NCBI GenBank assembly: GCA_001803165.1
Contig: MHAZ01000007.1
Location: forward strand, 62,001-126,000
From: Stygiobacter sp. RIFOXYC2_FULL_38_25
Lineage (GTDB): Bacteria; Bacteroidota; Ignavibacteria; Ignavibacteriales; Melioribacteraceae
Length of the DNA: 64,000 nt
Direction of reading: 5' to 3'
Part shown: positions 1 through 9,098 of the stretch, one piece after another
Layout of the letters: the number at the start of each line of letters is the position of its first letter
Numbering within the stretch: position 1 is the stretch's first letter
Made by a program: the position numbers and the translations under genes
Notes under the pieces: generated by a model
The model's database searches: none
Told to the model about the DNA's origin: nothing
Seen by the model: only the letters and a program-made list of their open reading frames with translations

Positions 1-1
1 T

Positions 2-30
2 AAAAAAAGTCGCTCCCAAATGAGAGCGAC
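2..30 (-). terminator. Rho-independent terminator of the glmS operon
   Basis: On the minus strand a 7-bp stem GTCGCTC/GAGCGAC with an 8-nt loop is followed directly by seven T residues. It lies 33 bases beyond the arcC stop codon, so it closes the glmS-GTPase-arcC transcription unit. Confidence 0.9.
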
Positions 31-62
31 ACAAAATTAAAGCATTTCACAATTCTAAAAAA

Positions 63-1010
63 CTAATTCATCGTAATTCTTGTACCGCAATTTTCTTTTG
101 TCAGCTCTTCTTCGCAAGTGATGATTGCTTCCTTACCGCCATTTTCTACAAAATTTATTGCGGCTAAGATTTTAGGTCCCATACTTCCGGCTGCAAACTC
201 TCCGGCTTCGGCATATTTCTTAGCTTCTGCTACCGTTAGATGATCCAGCTGAACTTGATTTGGTTTGTTGTAATTCAAACACGCTTTTGGTACATCTGTG
301 ATTATGTAAAAGCGGTCTGCCTTTACTTCTTTTGCGAGAACAGCAGAAGCTAAATCTTTATCAATAACAGCTTCAATAGCTTCAAGATAACCGGTATCGC
401 TGTGCCAGTAAACCGGAATTCCGCCACCACCAGCACCAATTACTATGTGACCTTTTTCAACAAGATCGCTAATCACTTCATTGTTCATAACCTCGATAGG
501 TTTCGGCGATGCAACCACTCTGCGCCAGCCACGCTTGCGTGCATCTTCTTTAAACACCCAATCGTTTGCTTTTGCAAGTAGTTCAGCTTCTTCTTTAATG
601 TAGTATGGTCCAATAGGCTTTGTTGGATTTTGAAATGCCGGATCCTCTATATCAACAAGAACTTCGGTGATTACAGCAACAACATTCTTCTTAACCTTTG
701 CATTGTTAAGAGCGTTACGCATTTGCCGTTCAATCATGTAACCGATCCCACCTTGTGAATCGGCTACACAAATATCTAACGGCATCTTTGGAATTTTATA
801 CTCTTTGAATCCAGCCTCAGTGCGAAGCATTATATTCCCAACTTGAGGACCATTTCCGTGTGTAATAATTAACTCAAATCCTTCTTTCAAAAGATGAATT
901 AACTGCTCGCACGTTTCAAGAGTATTTTTTTCTTGCTGCTCAATCGTACCGACTTCATTTGACCGCAGTAACGCATTTCCACCGAAAGCAACTACTGCTA
1001 TCTTTTTCAT
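63..1010 (-). CDS. arcC: Carbamate kinase
   Basis: Carbamate kinase of the amino acid kinase fold, which interconverts carbamoyl phosphate plus ADP with ATP plus carbamate in the cytosol. The 315 residues match the usual length. The N-terminal nucleotide motif VVAFGGNALL, the THGNGPQVGN loop, the glycine-rich GAGGGGIPV and the C-terminal MGPKILAAINFVENG segment are all visible. Its start overlaps the end of the upstream GTPase gene by four bases, so the two are translationally coupled. There is no arginine deiminase or ornithine carbamoyltransferase beside it, so a role in arginine fermentation is not supported by this window. It may feed or drain carbamoyl phosphate in nitrogen metabolism. 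Confidence 0.93.
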   Translation of the reverse strand: MKKIAVVAFGGNALLRSNEVGTIEQQEKNTLETCEQLIHLLKEGFELIITHGNGPQVGNIMLRTEAGFKEYKIPKMPLDICVADSQGGIGYMIERQMRNALNNAKVKKNVVAVITEVLVDIEDPAFQNPTKPIGPYYIKEEAELLAKANDWVFKEDARKRGWRRVVASPKPIEVMNNEVISDLVEKGHIVIGAGGGGIPVYWHSDTGYLEAIEAVIDKDLASAVLAKEVKADRFYIITDVPKACLNYNKPNQVQLDHLTVAEAKKYAEAGEFAAGSMGPKILAAINFVENGGKEAIITCEEELTKENCGTRITMN

Positions 1011-2326
1011 AGAAGACCTTTTTCTTTGAGAATAGTTTTAAGAGTTACTTCACCAATCTCTTCTAATTCATACATTACACGAGTAGAAGGTTTGTTAATC
1101 TTCAGAATTCTTCCAAGATCAATTGGAGTCCCAATAATTACCGAATCACATTCCGTATTGTTGATAGTATCTTCAAGGTCTTTCCTTTGATCATCGCCAT
1201 ATCCCATTGCCGGAAGCAGTACGCCAATATTCGGGTACTTCTGATATGTAGCAGTTATAGATGCAACTGTGTAAGGTCTTGGATCAACTATTTCTTTTGC
1301 ACCAAGTCTCTGAGCCGCAACTGTACCGGCGCCATATTTCATTTCGCCGTGAGTTAATGTTGGTCCGTCTTCAACAACCAGAACTCGTTTACCTTTTATC
1401 ATTTCCGGGCTATCTACAGTTAAAGGTGAATTTGCATCTATCACAATTGCTGTTGGATTAACAGCTTTAACATTTTTGTGAACTTCCTCAATTCCCTCTA
1501 CGGAAGCAGAATCAACTTTATTAACAACTACAACATCAGCCATTCTTAAGCTTGTGTTGCCGGGATAGTAGCGCATTTCATGCCCCGGTCTGTGAGGATC
1601 AACTACAGTAACAGTAACATCCGGTTTATAGAATGACATATCATTATTGCCGCCATCCCAAAGAATAACATCTGCTTCTTTTTCGGCTTCGCGTAAGATA
1701 GCTTCGTAGTCCACTCCGGCATAAATAACTCCACCGCGGGCAACGTGGGGCTCGTACTCTTCTATTTCTTCAATAGTGCATTCGTGCGTTTTCAAATCTT
1801 CCAAAGTTGCAAAGCGCTGAACTTTTTGTTTTACTAAATCACCGTAAGGCATTGGATGACGAACAGCTACAACTTTCTTTCCGGCTTCTTCAAGCAGCTT
1901 TACAATTCTTCTTGAAGTTTGAGATTTGCCGCAGCCGGTTCTAACTGCAAGAACCGCAATTACCGGCTTAGTACTTTTAATCATTGTCTCTTCACCGCCG
2001 AGTAAACGGAACGAAACTCCGGCAGCATTAACTATTGATGCTTTTGTCATTACATATTCAAATGGTACATCTGAGTAGGAAAACACAACTTCGTGAACAT
2101 TCAACTTGTGTATTAAATCAACAAGTTCTTTCTCTTCGTAAATATTAATTCCGTTAGGATATAATTTTCCCGCCAATTCCGAAGGATAAACTCTTCCTTC
2201 AATGTTTGGAATCTGAGTAGCTGTGAACGCAACAACATTGTAATTCTCGTTATCTCTAAAGAATACATTGAAGTTGTGGAAATCACGTCCTGCTGCACCC
2301 ATAATAAGGACGTTACTTTTTGCCAT
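1007..2326 (-). CDS. Cyclic 2,3-diphosphoglycerate synthetase-like P-loop protein
   Basis: 439-residue cytosolic protein of the family annotated as cyclic 2,3-diphosphoglycerate synthetase. The N-terminal half is Rossmann-like (NVLIMGAAGRDFHN near residues 5-18). The second half carries a P-loop, TGCGKSQTS near residues 130-138, and an acidic DGGNND motif near 224 that could serve as Walker B. True cDPG synthetases come from methanogens, where the product is a thermoprotectant. Bacterial members are common but mostly unstudied, so the reaction here is uncertain. The gene follows glmS by 17 bases and overlaps arcC by four. The arcC link suggests a phosphoryl-transfer or carbamoyl-phosphate-related role, which is inference. 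Confidence 0.75.
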   Translation of the reverse strand: MAKSNVLIMGAAGRDFHNFNVFFRDNENYNVVAFTATQIPNIEGRVYPSELAGKLYPNGINIYEEKELVDLIHKLNVHEVVFSYSDVPFEYVMTKASIVNAAGVSFRLLGGEETMIKSTKPVIAVLAVRTGCGKSQTSRRIVKLLEEAGKKVVAVRHPMPYGDLVKQKVQRFATLEDLKTHECTIEEIEEYEPHVARGGVIYAGVDYEAILREAEKEADVILWDGGNNDMSFYKPDVTVTVVDPHRPGHEMRYYPGNTSLRMADVVVVNKVDSASVEGIEEVHKNVKAVNPTAIVIDANSPLTVDSPEMIKGKRVLVVEDGPTLTHGEMKYGAGTVAAQRLGAKEIVDPRPYTVASITATYQKYPNIGVLLPAMGYGDDQRKDLEDTINNTECDSVIIGTPIDLGRILKINKPSTRVMYELEEIGEVTLKTILKEKGLL

Positions 2327-2343
2327 GACTCACCTCGTTTTGT

Positions 2344-4176
2344 TTATTCAACTGTGACGCTCTTTGCCAAATTTCTTGGCTGGTCAACATTTAGTCCTTT
2401 CTTTACCGCAATGTGATAAGCTAACAATTGCAGTGGTATAACTGTCAGAATCGGCATTAACATACTGTGTGTTTGGGGAACCCTAATTACATGATCTACC
2501 ATTTTCTCAATCTGGTCATCATCTTCACTAATGATTGCAAGAATTCTCCCCTTTCTTGCGCGTACTTCTTGAATATTGCTTACAACTTTATCGTATGTAT
2601 AATCCTTCGTAGCTATAAACACTACCGGCATATTATCATCTATTAAAGCAATAGGTCCATGTTTCATTTCAGCAGCCGGATAACCTTCCGCGTGTATGTA
2701 AGAAATTTCTTTTAACTTTAGTGCGCCTTCCAACGCAACCGGGAAATTGTAACCACGACCGAGATATAAAAAATTTTTCGAATCAACATATTGTTCGGCA
2801 ATCTTCTCGATGATTTCATTTTGTTTAAGAATTGTTTCGATTTTCTTCGTCAGATTTTGCATCTCGCAAATAATTTCTTGTCCTTGTTGAAGGCTAAGAG
2901 ATTTTGACCGAGCTATTAAAAGAGTTATAAGAGAGAATACAACAAGCTGTGCCGTAAACGCTTTTGTTGAAGCAACGCCAATTTCCGGTCCGGCATGAAT
3001 ATAAACGCCGGCGTGGCTCTCGCGCGCAATGGAGCTGCCTACAACATTACAAACTCCGAGACAAAGCGCACCTTTCTTTTTAGCCTCTTTAAGTGCAGCT
3101 AAAGTATCGGCAGTTTCACCGCTTTGCGAAATGAAAATAACAGTATCATCTTTGGTGATGATAGGATTTCTATATCTAAACTCGGAAGCATAATCTACTT
3201 CTGTAGGAATTCCGGTATATTGTTCAAGCATATACTCACCAACCAAACCGGCATGCCAAGATGTACCACAAGCAGAAATAATTATCCGTCTTGAATTCAG
3301 AATTCTTTCCTCAAAACCTTGCAAGCCGCCAAGCTTAGAAATGCCTTCATCGAAAACTAATCTTCCGCGCATCGAGTTGAATATGGAACCGGGCTGATCC
3401 ATAATTTCTTTCAGCATGAAATGGGGATAACCGCCTTTAGTTATATCATCAATTCCAACTTCAACCTGGTTAATCTCTTTTATAATATCTTCATCAAGAA
3501 TTGTTTTTGTTTTGAAGGAGTTTGCGGTGATTTCAGCTATCTCCCCATCTTCTAAATACACAACTTGCTTTGTATATGCGATCAAAGCCGTTACATCCGA
3601 AGCAATATAATTTTCATTTTCACCAATACCGATTACAAGCGGCGAACCTTTCTTTGCTACAACAATCTTATCCTTCTCACCATTATATATCACAGCAATA
3701 CCGTAGGTGCCTTCTACCTCATTAAGTGCATAACGTACCGCATGAAAAAGCGAGTTTTTTAGTTTGAGATAATGATCTATAAGGTGAGCAAGAACTTCCG
3801 TATCGGTCTCACTAACAAATTGGTAGCCCTCTACTTCCAGACCTTTTTTGAGAGAGAGATAGTTTTCAATAATTCCGTTGTGGATGAGAAACAAAGTTTT
3901 TTCTTTATTAACATGCGGATGTGCATTTATAACGCTGGGTTCGCCGTGTGTAGCCCAGCGAGTATGTCCTATCCCTAAACTTGACTGTATATTTTTTTGG
4001 TGAACAAGCTTTTCTAATTCAGCAACCTTGCCCTTATTCTTAATTACTTCGCAATGATCGGAATTTATTAATCCCAATCCGGCTGAATCGTAACCTCTAT
4101 ATTCTAAACGTTTTAATCCTTCGATTAAAATAGGCACACAGTTTTTTGCACCAATGTATCCAACTATGCCGCACAT
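2344..4176 (-). CDS. glmS: Glutamine--fructose-6-phosphate aminotransferase (isomerizing)
   Basis: Makes glucosamine-6-phosphate from fructose-6-phosphate and glutamine, the first committed step to UDP-GlcNAc for peptidoglycan, LPS and amino-sugar polymers. Its 610 residues are standard. The chain starts MCGIVGY with the nucleophile Cys2 of the class II glutaminase domain (about 2-220), followed by two SIS sugar-isomerase domains (ISACGTSWHAG and SQSGETADT in the first) and the canonical end DQPRNLAKSVTVE. AAAGGAG sits just upstream of the ATG. It heads the operon with the GTPase-like gene and arcC. Its long leader (4177-4493) contains a tRNA-like structure. A supply link to the GT2 polysaccharide locus next door is possible but unproven. 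Confidence 0.97.
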   Translation of the reverse strand: MCGIVGYIGAKNCVPILIEGLKRLEYRGYDSAGLGLINSDHCEVIKNKGKVAELEKLVHQKNIQSSLGIGHTRWATHGEPSVINAHPHVNKEKTLFLIHNGIIENYLSLKKGLEVEGYQFVSETDTEVLAHLIDHYLKLKNSLFHAVRYALNEVEGTYGIAVIYNGEKDKIVVAKKGSPLVIGIGENENYIASDVTALIAYTKQVVYLEDGEIAEITANSFKTKTILDEDIIKEINQVEVGIDDITKGGYPHFMLKEIMDQPGSIFNSMRGRLVFDEGISKLGGLQGFEERILNSRRIIISACGTSWHAGLVGEYMLEQYTGIPTEVDYASEFRYRNPIITKDDTVIFISQSGETADTLAALKEAKKKGALCLGVCNVVGSSIARESHAGVYIHAGPEIGVASTKAFTAQLVVFSLITLLIARSKSLSLQQGQEIICEMQNLTKKIETILKQNEIIEKIAEQYVDSKNFLYLGRGYNFPVALEGALKLKEISYIHAEGYPAAEMKHGPIALIDDNMPVVFIATKDYTYDKVVSNIQEVRARKGRILAIISEDDDQIEKMVDHVIRVPQTHSMLMPILTVIPLQLLAYHIAVKKGLNVDQPRNLAKSVTVE

Positions 4177-4211
4177 AGTTTCTCCTTTGATATGTTAAAA
4201 AAGAAATGTAA

Positions 4212-4239
4212 CCCGCTGGATTAGTGATCCGGACACGGG
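4212..4239 (-). promoter_or_regulatory. Hairpin in the glmS leader
   Basis: On the minus strand CCCG and CGGG arms enclose an inner GGAT/ATCC stem with a five-base loop. It sits about 35 bases before the glmS start codon and has no T tract, so it is not a standard terminator. It could be a translational or mRNA-stability element. I do not recognise it as a known riboswitch or as the glmS ribozyme. Confidence 0.3.
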
Positions 4240-4407
4240 CGAAGTAAGAGAGGTATCAACTTGCGATAGCAGAAGTTCCTTAATGAAGAATAGTAACTTT
4301 GGTTCATATTAATTTTGTTGCCTTAATTACATACGCAATTTCAAAAAAAAATACAGATTAAGCAAGGAAGATTTCCCCCTTTGTACGCATTAAGGATTCT
4401 TCTAAAT

Positions 4408-4480
4408 CTTTGCCTTCTGAGAACCGTCAACCTCAGTCAGTAACTAAGACTGATGCTCTATCCATTTGGGTTACGGCAAA
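4408..4480 (-). pseudogene. tRNA-like element (decayed tRNA or mimic) in the glmS leader
   Basis: Read on the minus strand, 73 bases are closed by a perfect 6-bp acceptor-like stem TTTGCC/GGCAAA. T8 and A9 are in place, followed by a D loop with A14 and G18G19 (CCAAATGGATAGAGC), and a perfect 5-bp anticodon-type arm TCAGT-CTTAGTT-ACTGA at the canonical position. The D stem pairs at only two of four positions. A normal T arm is absent: GACGGTTC is present but is not followed by GAATC, and CTGAG/CTCAG form a different stem with a 10-base loop. The loop would read anticodon TAG, but there is no long variable arm as expected for leucine. It is either a degenerate tRNA or a tRNA-like regulatory leader of glmS. 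Confidence 0.4.
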
Positions 4481-4493
4481 TATTAATTACTTC

Positions 4494-7400
4494 TCACGCG
4501 AATATATGCTTGAGAACTTCCATCAGTTTATCGCGAAGCAACGGCTTTGAAATAAAATCTGTAAATCCGGCAGCTATGAAACTATCTCTCGCATCCGGCT
4601 GAACATAAGCCGTAGAAGCAATAATCGGAATATCTTTATAACCCGGCATTTTTTGAATTATACGCAGAGCATCAAGTCCGTTGTACTCACCTTGCAAATT
4701 GATATCCATTACAATAAAATCAAATTTTTTCGTTTTCAGAAGCGGTAATGCAGATTCAAAACTAACGGCAAACTCTATAGATTTTAGATCTTTCATTTGG
4801 ACTCTAAACAGCATTTGAGAATCGAGCTGGTCTTCCAGGTAAAGGCAATTTAGATTGGAAACCTCCAATGGTTTACTTTGCTCTTGAGGTGGTTTAGCAG
4901 CGACCGGCTCGGGTTTAATTGTAGGAACTATTTCAATTTTTTTCTGAAGTTTAGAAACCGGAACTTCTTTTTGATCAGCTGCTTCAACTTCAGCGTTTAG
5001 AGATTCGCCAATTACAAACTTCAACGGAAATAGTAAGGCAAATTCTACAGTCTCACCGCCCTTTGTAATTGCTTCTTTTCTAACAGAAAGCAATTCAATT
5101 AATTTCTTGGCAAGTTTTACAGAAAATCTTGAGAAGCCGTAATTTCTGCGGGAAACATTTTCGTCATCTGATAAAATATCACTTAATGCCTTTGCTAAAA
5201 ATTGCGAAATGCCGCTCGCATTATCTTTAATCCCAACTGCACAGTATTTTTCATCGTAAACCGATGCTGATAAATAGACTGATTTCTCTTTCGTGATCTG
5301 AATAGCGAACTTCAAGAACAAGCTTAACAGATAAACGAACTTTTGTTTATCTGTTTCAACTGCTAAAGAAGAAGATATTTTGCCGTAACTCAATTCAATT
5401 TTCTTGCTTTCGGCAGCTTTCTTCGTCTGTTCTTTTAACTCGTTAAGCAAATCAACAAACTTTATTTCTTCCGGACGAAACTTGATTACTTTCTGCTCGA
5501 GTGTAGAATACTCAACTGCATTATCCATAATCTGCAGAAGCAGTTTCTGATTCTCTTTAATTATCTCAATTGCTTCTTTCTGTTCATCGTTAGGCACTTC
5601 TATGCTTTCGCCAAGTTCTTGTGTAAATCCAAGAATCACATTGATTGGAGTTAGAATTTCATGGAACATGTTTGATAGAAACGAAGCATCAATTTTATCA
5701 GCCGTATCTTCTTGCATGTGCTGCAAATCTTTGCCCGGCGCTTGTTCCTCTACCAATTTCACTATGAAACTGAAGGAATCAATTTCGCCGGCGTAATTTT
5801 TTATCGGTGTGGCTACTAAAGTTGCTTTATGAAAACTTCCGGATGGTTTCTTAAACTCTACTTCCGACGACATTGTTTTGAATAGTCCGGAATGGAAAAC
5901 ATTCCTATTTATGTTTGCCCGATCATCATCACTTAATAACGAAATTAATGGACGGGTCTCTAACTCTCTCTTTGGGTAGCCAAGTTTTCTAACTGCAACT
6001 TCGTTTACCTCTTTTATGAATCCGTCTTTGTCGGTAGAAATTAATACTTCCGAAGTATTTTCATAAAGCGATTCAAGCAGCTGCTGTTTCTTCTTTGCTT
6101 CTATATTCTCACTAACATTACGTACAAGATTTAGATGAGCTTTTCTATCCTTAATCTCAATTGAAGTCCTTCTTAACTCAACGAAAACCGAAGTGCCATC
6201 ACTCTTTTTATGCCTCCAGGGTCCGCTGAATGATCCGGAAGGTACTTTGCTATCAGAGGTTTCAATAAGAGTTTGAATGTCTTCAGGCGCGTATAAATCG
6301 GTTAAATCCATATTAAGAAAATCTGCACGCTTGTACCCATAAAGTTTTAGAGCTTGGTTATTAACCTCAAGGAAGCGCAAATTTTCAATATCATATACAA
6401 ACATTGCTTCCGGCGAATGCTCTATCAGTGCATCATACATATTAGCTTTAACTTCAAGCTGAGAATCTTTTTCTTCTCTTGGCACAATAACAACTTGAAT
6501 TAACTCTTCCAGTTTATTGTTTATACGAAGTAATTTAACATCGCAGCTAAGATTGCCTCTATCCTTAAACACAAATGGGAATGTAGTTTCGCCCGTAATA
6601 CTTTTATCGCTGCGCATTTTATCAACTTGCGCTATGAAATCTTTTTCAAAAAGTTTTGAAGCTTCTTGTCCCTCAAGATTTATCTGCTCGCCAAGAGATA
6701 GTAGCTTCAACAACTCGACGGAATGAGAAACAAACTTGTTCTCTTCATTAAGTACACAAATTGGGAGAGGGATTGTTTTATAATTAATATTAGGTGTTAC
6801 TTCCCTAACAATCGTTTTCTCAACCGGTTCAACTCTTGAGAATCCGATTATTGCTACTACATTATTATCCAAATCTGAAAGTGGAAATTCTACAATAGAA
6901 ACTCCGCTAAAAACTCCGCCAATGCCGGCACCAGAGATGTTTTCTATAAGTATAGCGTTTGTTGTAGCTTTAACGTAGGAATCCAAAGTTTCATAAATAT
7001 CTGAAAGATATTTAGGTAGAACTTCAGCTTCGCTTTTATTTTCAAGTTGATTTGTTTTATAGCCAAGGACTGTAGCGTACTTCTCATTTGCCAAAACCAA
7101 TTTGCCTTCAACATCTTTGAGCCAAAAGAAATCGTCTATCTCATTAATATCCTTTTGGATTTTTGCCTTTTCGATGAAAGAGAACGGGAACGAGAGTTTA
7201 ATTCGTTCTATCACAGAAGATATTTTGGAATCTACAGATAGCTTTTCAATTTCTGCCGAAGCAACTCTGAATTTCTTCAACTCAGAACTTTGAGATTGGG
7301 GCAAAGCCGAGTTGAACAAAATGTTGTAGTAAATATTGTTCTCACTCTTCATTGGAGTGATTGTAAGCTCGAAAGACTGGACACCATCGCGAGTAGTAAT

Positions 7401-7634
7401 ATCAAGTTTCTCAACAACAGTATTACCGGAGAGTTTTGCTTCATTAAAAAGTTTTGATAAAAGTGCGGATTCTTCGGTTTTAAAATGTTCTAAAAAACTT
7501 GTGTGAGCTTTAATAGAAGTGATTATGCCTTTAAGTGAACTGCTTAATGCAATCACGCGGCCAGACTTATCAACTATCATCGTTTTGATTTTATCTGCTG
7601 CCGGAGTTTCCAGTGTACTAAAATCGTCTTGCAT
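4494..7634 (-). CDS. Multi-PAS hybrid histidine kinase with C-terminal receiver
   Basis: 1046-residue cytosolic sensor with no signal peptide or membrane segment. Several PAS-like modules fill the N-terminal two thirds, clearest at about 400-510 (EHSPEAMFVYDIENLRFLEVN) and 520-630. A HisKA-type box has the phosphoacceptor His658 in FHEILTPIN. The ATPase domain (about 730-875) keeps a G1-like DNASGIS at 804-810, but the N box lacks its asparagines and the G2 box reads YGFSRFS, so ATP binding may be weak or lost. The C-terminal receiver is intact: ED pair at 935-936, Asp977, Thr1008 and Lys1030. It follows the Fn3 lipoprotein gene by 14 bases and lies at the downstream end of the polysaccharide locus, suggesting control of that locus. 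Confidence 0.88.
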   Translation of the reverse strand: MQDDFSTLETPAADKIKTMIVDKSGRVIALSSSLKGIITSIKAHTSFLEHFKTEESALLSKLFNEAKLSGNTVVEKLDITTRDGVQSFELTITPMKSENNIYYNILFNSALPQSQSSELKKFRVASAEIEKLSVDSKISSVIERIKLSFPFSFIEKAKIQKDINEIDDFFWLKDVEGKLVLANEKYATVLGYKTNQLENKSEAEVLPKYLSDIYETLDSYVKATTNAILIENISGAGIGGVFSGVSIVEFPLSDLDNNVVAIIGFSRVEPVEKTIVREVTPNINYKTIPLPICVLNEENKFVSHSVELLKLLSLGEQINLEGQEASKLFEKDFIAQVDKMRSDKSITGETTFPFVFKDRGNLSCDVKLLRINNKLEELIQVVIVPREEKDSQLEVKANMYDALIEHSPEAMFVYDIENLRFLEVNNQALKLYGYKRADFLNMDLTDLYAPEDIQTLIETSDSKVPSGSFSGPWRHKKSDGTSVFVELRRTSIEIKDRKAHLNLVRNVSENIEAKKKQQLLESLYENTSEVLISTDKDGFIKEVNEVAVRKLGYPKRELETRPLISLLSDDDRANINRNVFHSGLFKTMSSEVEFKKPSGSFHKATLVATPIKNYAGEIDSFSFIVKLVEEQAPGKDLQHMQEDTADKIDASFLSNMFHEILTPINVILGFTQELGESIEVPNDEQKEAIEIIKENQKLLLQIMDNAVEYSTLEQKVIKFRPEEIKFVDLLNELKEQTKKAAESKKIELSYGKISSSLAVETDKQKFVYLLSLFLKFAIQITKEKSVYLSASVYDEKYCAVGIKDNASGISQFLAKALSDILSDDENVSRRNYGFSRFSVKLAKKLIELLSVRKEAITKGGETVEFALLFPLKFVIGESLNAEVEAADQKEVPVSKLQKKIEIVPTIKPEPVAAKPPQEQSKPLEVSNLNCLYLEDQLDSQMLFRVQMKDLKSIEFAVSFESALPLLKTKKFDFIVMDINLQGEYNGLDALRIIQKMPGYKDIPIIASTAYVQPDARDSFIAAGFTDFISKPLLRDKLMEVLKHIFA

Positions 7635-7648
7635 TAAGTTTCTCTAAA

Positions 7649-8926
7649 TTAAAGTGGCCCAATTACATTAGAATAAGGTGAATAAGTATTTGAAGTTGAC
7701 GAAATTACCAGACGAATACGGTAACGGTTAATTGTTCTTGTATCTGCTTTAGTATGTGTATATGGCGGCGGAGGTGCAGTAGTATCTCCGGCTATTGTAT
7801 CAATGTTGCTGAAATTAATTCCGTCGGTACTCCATTCAATCTCAACATCATAGCTCTTTGCTGATGAAGGAACCTCCCAAGTAAATTGCATTCCGGTGGT
7901 ACCTATGCGTCCGGTTGCTGTCAGTTTCGGGGCACTGATACTACTGGCAGCTGTTGCAGCGCTTGCAACATTTGAGTAGGGGCTCTTATAATTTGTTGTA
8001 AAGTATTGAATTCTATATGTGTAAGTGGCACCGGCAATTATATTTTCAACGTCATCATAAGTTACCGTGTTGGCAGCCAAAACCTTTAGCTGCTTGAAAG
8101 AAGATGTATATGTGTCCATCTTCTCGAGAATAAAACCGTTTTCATTGGGAACGAAATCCGTCCAGGTTAGCCTAATTAAATTATCTCCAATTCCTTCTGC
8201 TCTCAAGTTCCAAGGACCACCTGTAGATGATGCCGGAGAAACTTCGTCGCTAAAAGCGGAATAACCAGAACTATTGAAGGACCTAATTTTATAGTAGTAA
8301 GCAGAAAAACTCGAAAGACCTATATCTGTGGTGCTAATTGTATTTTCAGTAAGAGTTTTAATTCTTCGGTAATCAATTACTCCTGCTGTACCAATATCTT
8401 TTCTCCAAAGCTCAAAACCTTTTTCATTAGCAGAGTTGTCATTCCATATCAAAGTTACATTTGAAGCAGTTGTAAAACTCGCAAATAAATTAGTTGGCGC
8501 AGTTGGAGGTTTATCCTTGATATAAATATTTTCTTGTACGCTGCTAATCTTCAACTTCCCTTGTTTGTTATAAACTATTAAATAATACTTAATAGTTTTT
8601 CCAATCATTGTTGAATCAACTGTAATATAAATTGCCGGATTGGTTCCATCCGTATTAACAGATGCTTTTTGAACATACACACCATTTATAAATAGTTCGA
8701 AATGAGAAAGACCTTGCCCGCCGGAACCATCTGATGCAGTATAATAGATAGGGTTTTTACCCACTATTATTGTATCGTTAGTTTTGGGGTAAGTAATTCC
8801 AATGGTCGGGTTTGCAGTAGAGGTTGTAGTATCAGACAAGGATTCTACACACGAATATGAAAATGATCCGATTATCAGTAGGATAAGAATCTTTAGGTAT
8901 TTCTGAGTTTTTAGTTTCGCTTCCAC
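7649..8926 (-). CDS. Lipoprotein with an Ig-like domain and three fibronectin type III domains
   Basis: 425 residues. The N-terminus is a lipoprotein signal with lipobox SYSC near residue 26 after a hydrophobic stretch. A first beta-sandwich (about 40-140: IGITYPKTNDTIIVG) resembles the Ig-like domains that carry surface modules. It is followed by three Fn3 repeats beginning near PPTAPTNLFASF, GPWNLRAEG and SAPKLTATG. There is no sorting domain, so it is probably tethered to the outer or inner membrane with modules for protein or sugar contact. It is cotranscribed with the downstream kinase (14-base gap) and could present ligand or sense the cell surface, which is inference. No enzymatic motif is visible. 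Confidence 0.75.
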   Translation of the reverse strand: MEAKLKTQKYLKILILLIIGSFSYSCVESLSDTTTSTANPTIGITYPKTNDTIIVGKNPIYYTASDGSGGQGLSHFELFINGVYVQKASVNTDGTNPAIYITVDSTMIGKTIKYYLIVYNKQGKLKISSVQENIYIKDKPPTAPTNLFASFTTASNVTLIWNDNSANEKGFELWRKDIGTAGVIDYRRIKTLTENTISTTDIGLSSFSAYYYKIRSFNSSGYSAFSDEVSPASSTGGPWNLRAEGIGDNLIRLTWTDFVPNENGFILEKMDTYTSSFKQLKVLAANTVTYDDVENIIAGATYTYRIQYFTTNYKSPYSNVASAATAASSISAPKLTATGRIGTTGMQFTWEVPSSAKSYDVEIEWSTDGINFSNIDTIAGDTTAPPPPYTHTKADTRTINRYRIRLVISSTSNTYSPYSNVIGPL

Positions 8927-9098
8927 TTTCTATTCTGTTTTATTTATTGCTTCAAAATAATAAAACGGCGGCTGTTTACATAGAGACGATTTCCACTACA
9001 TCGCATAAAATTGCATCAAATAAATACTTTTTCGGCTGGAAACTTAAAGAAAATATGATATGCTGCATCAGTAATTTGGTCACAATAATAAGTACAAC

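Noticed and set aside
4177-4493. glmS ribozyme upstream of glmS
   Set aside because: The known ribozyme core and its cleavage-site context are not recognisable; the ribozyme is mainly found in Gram-positive bacteria. Only the tRNA-like and hairpin elements can be supported.
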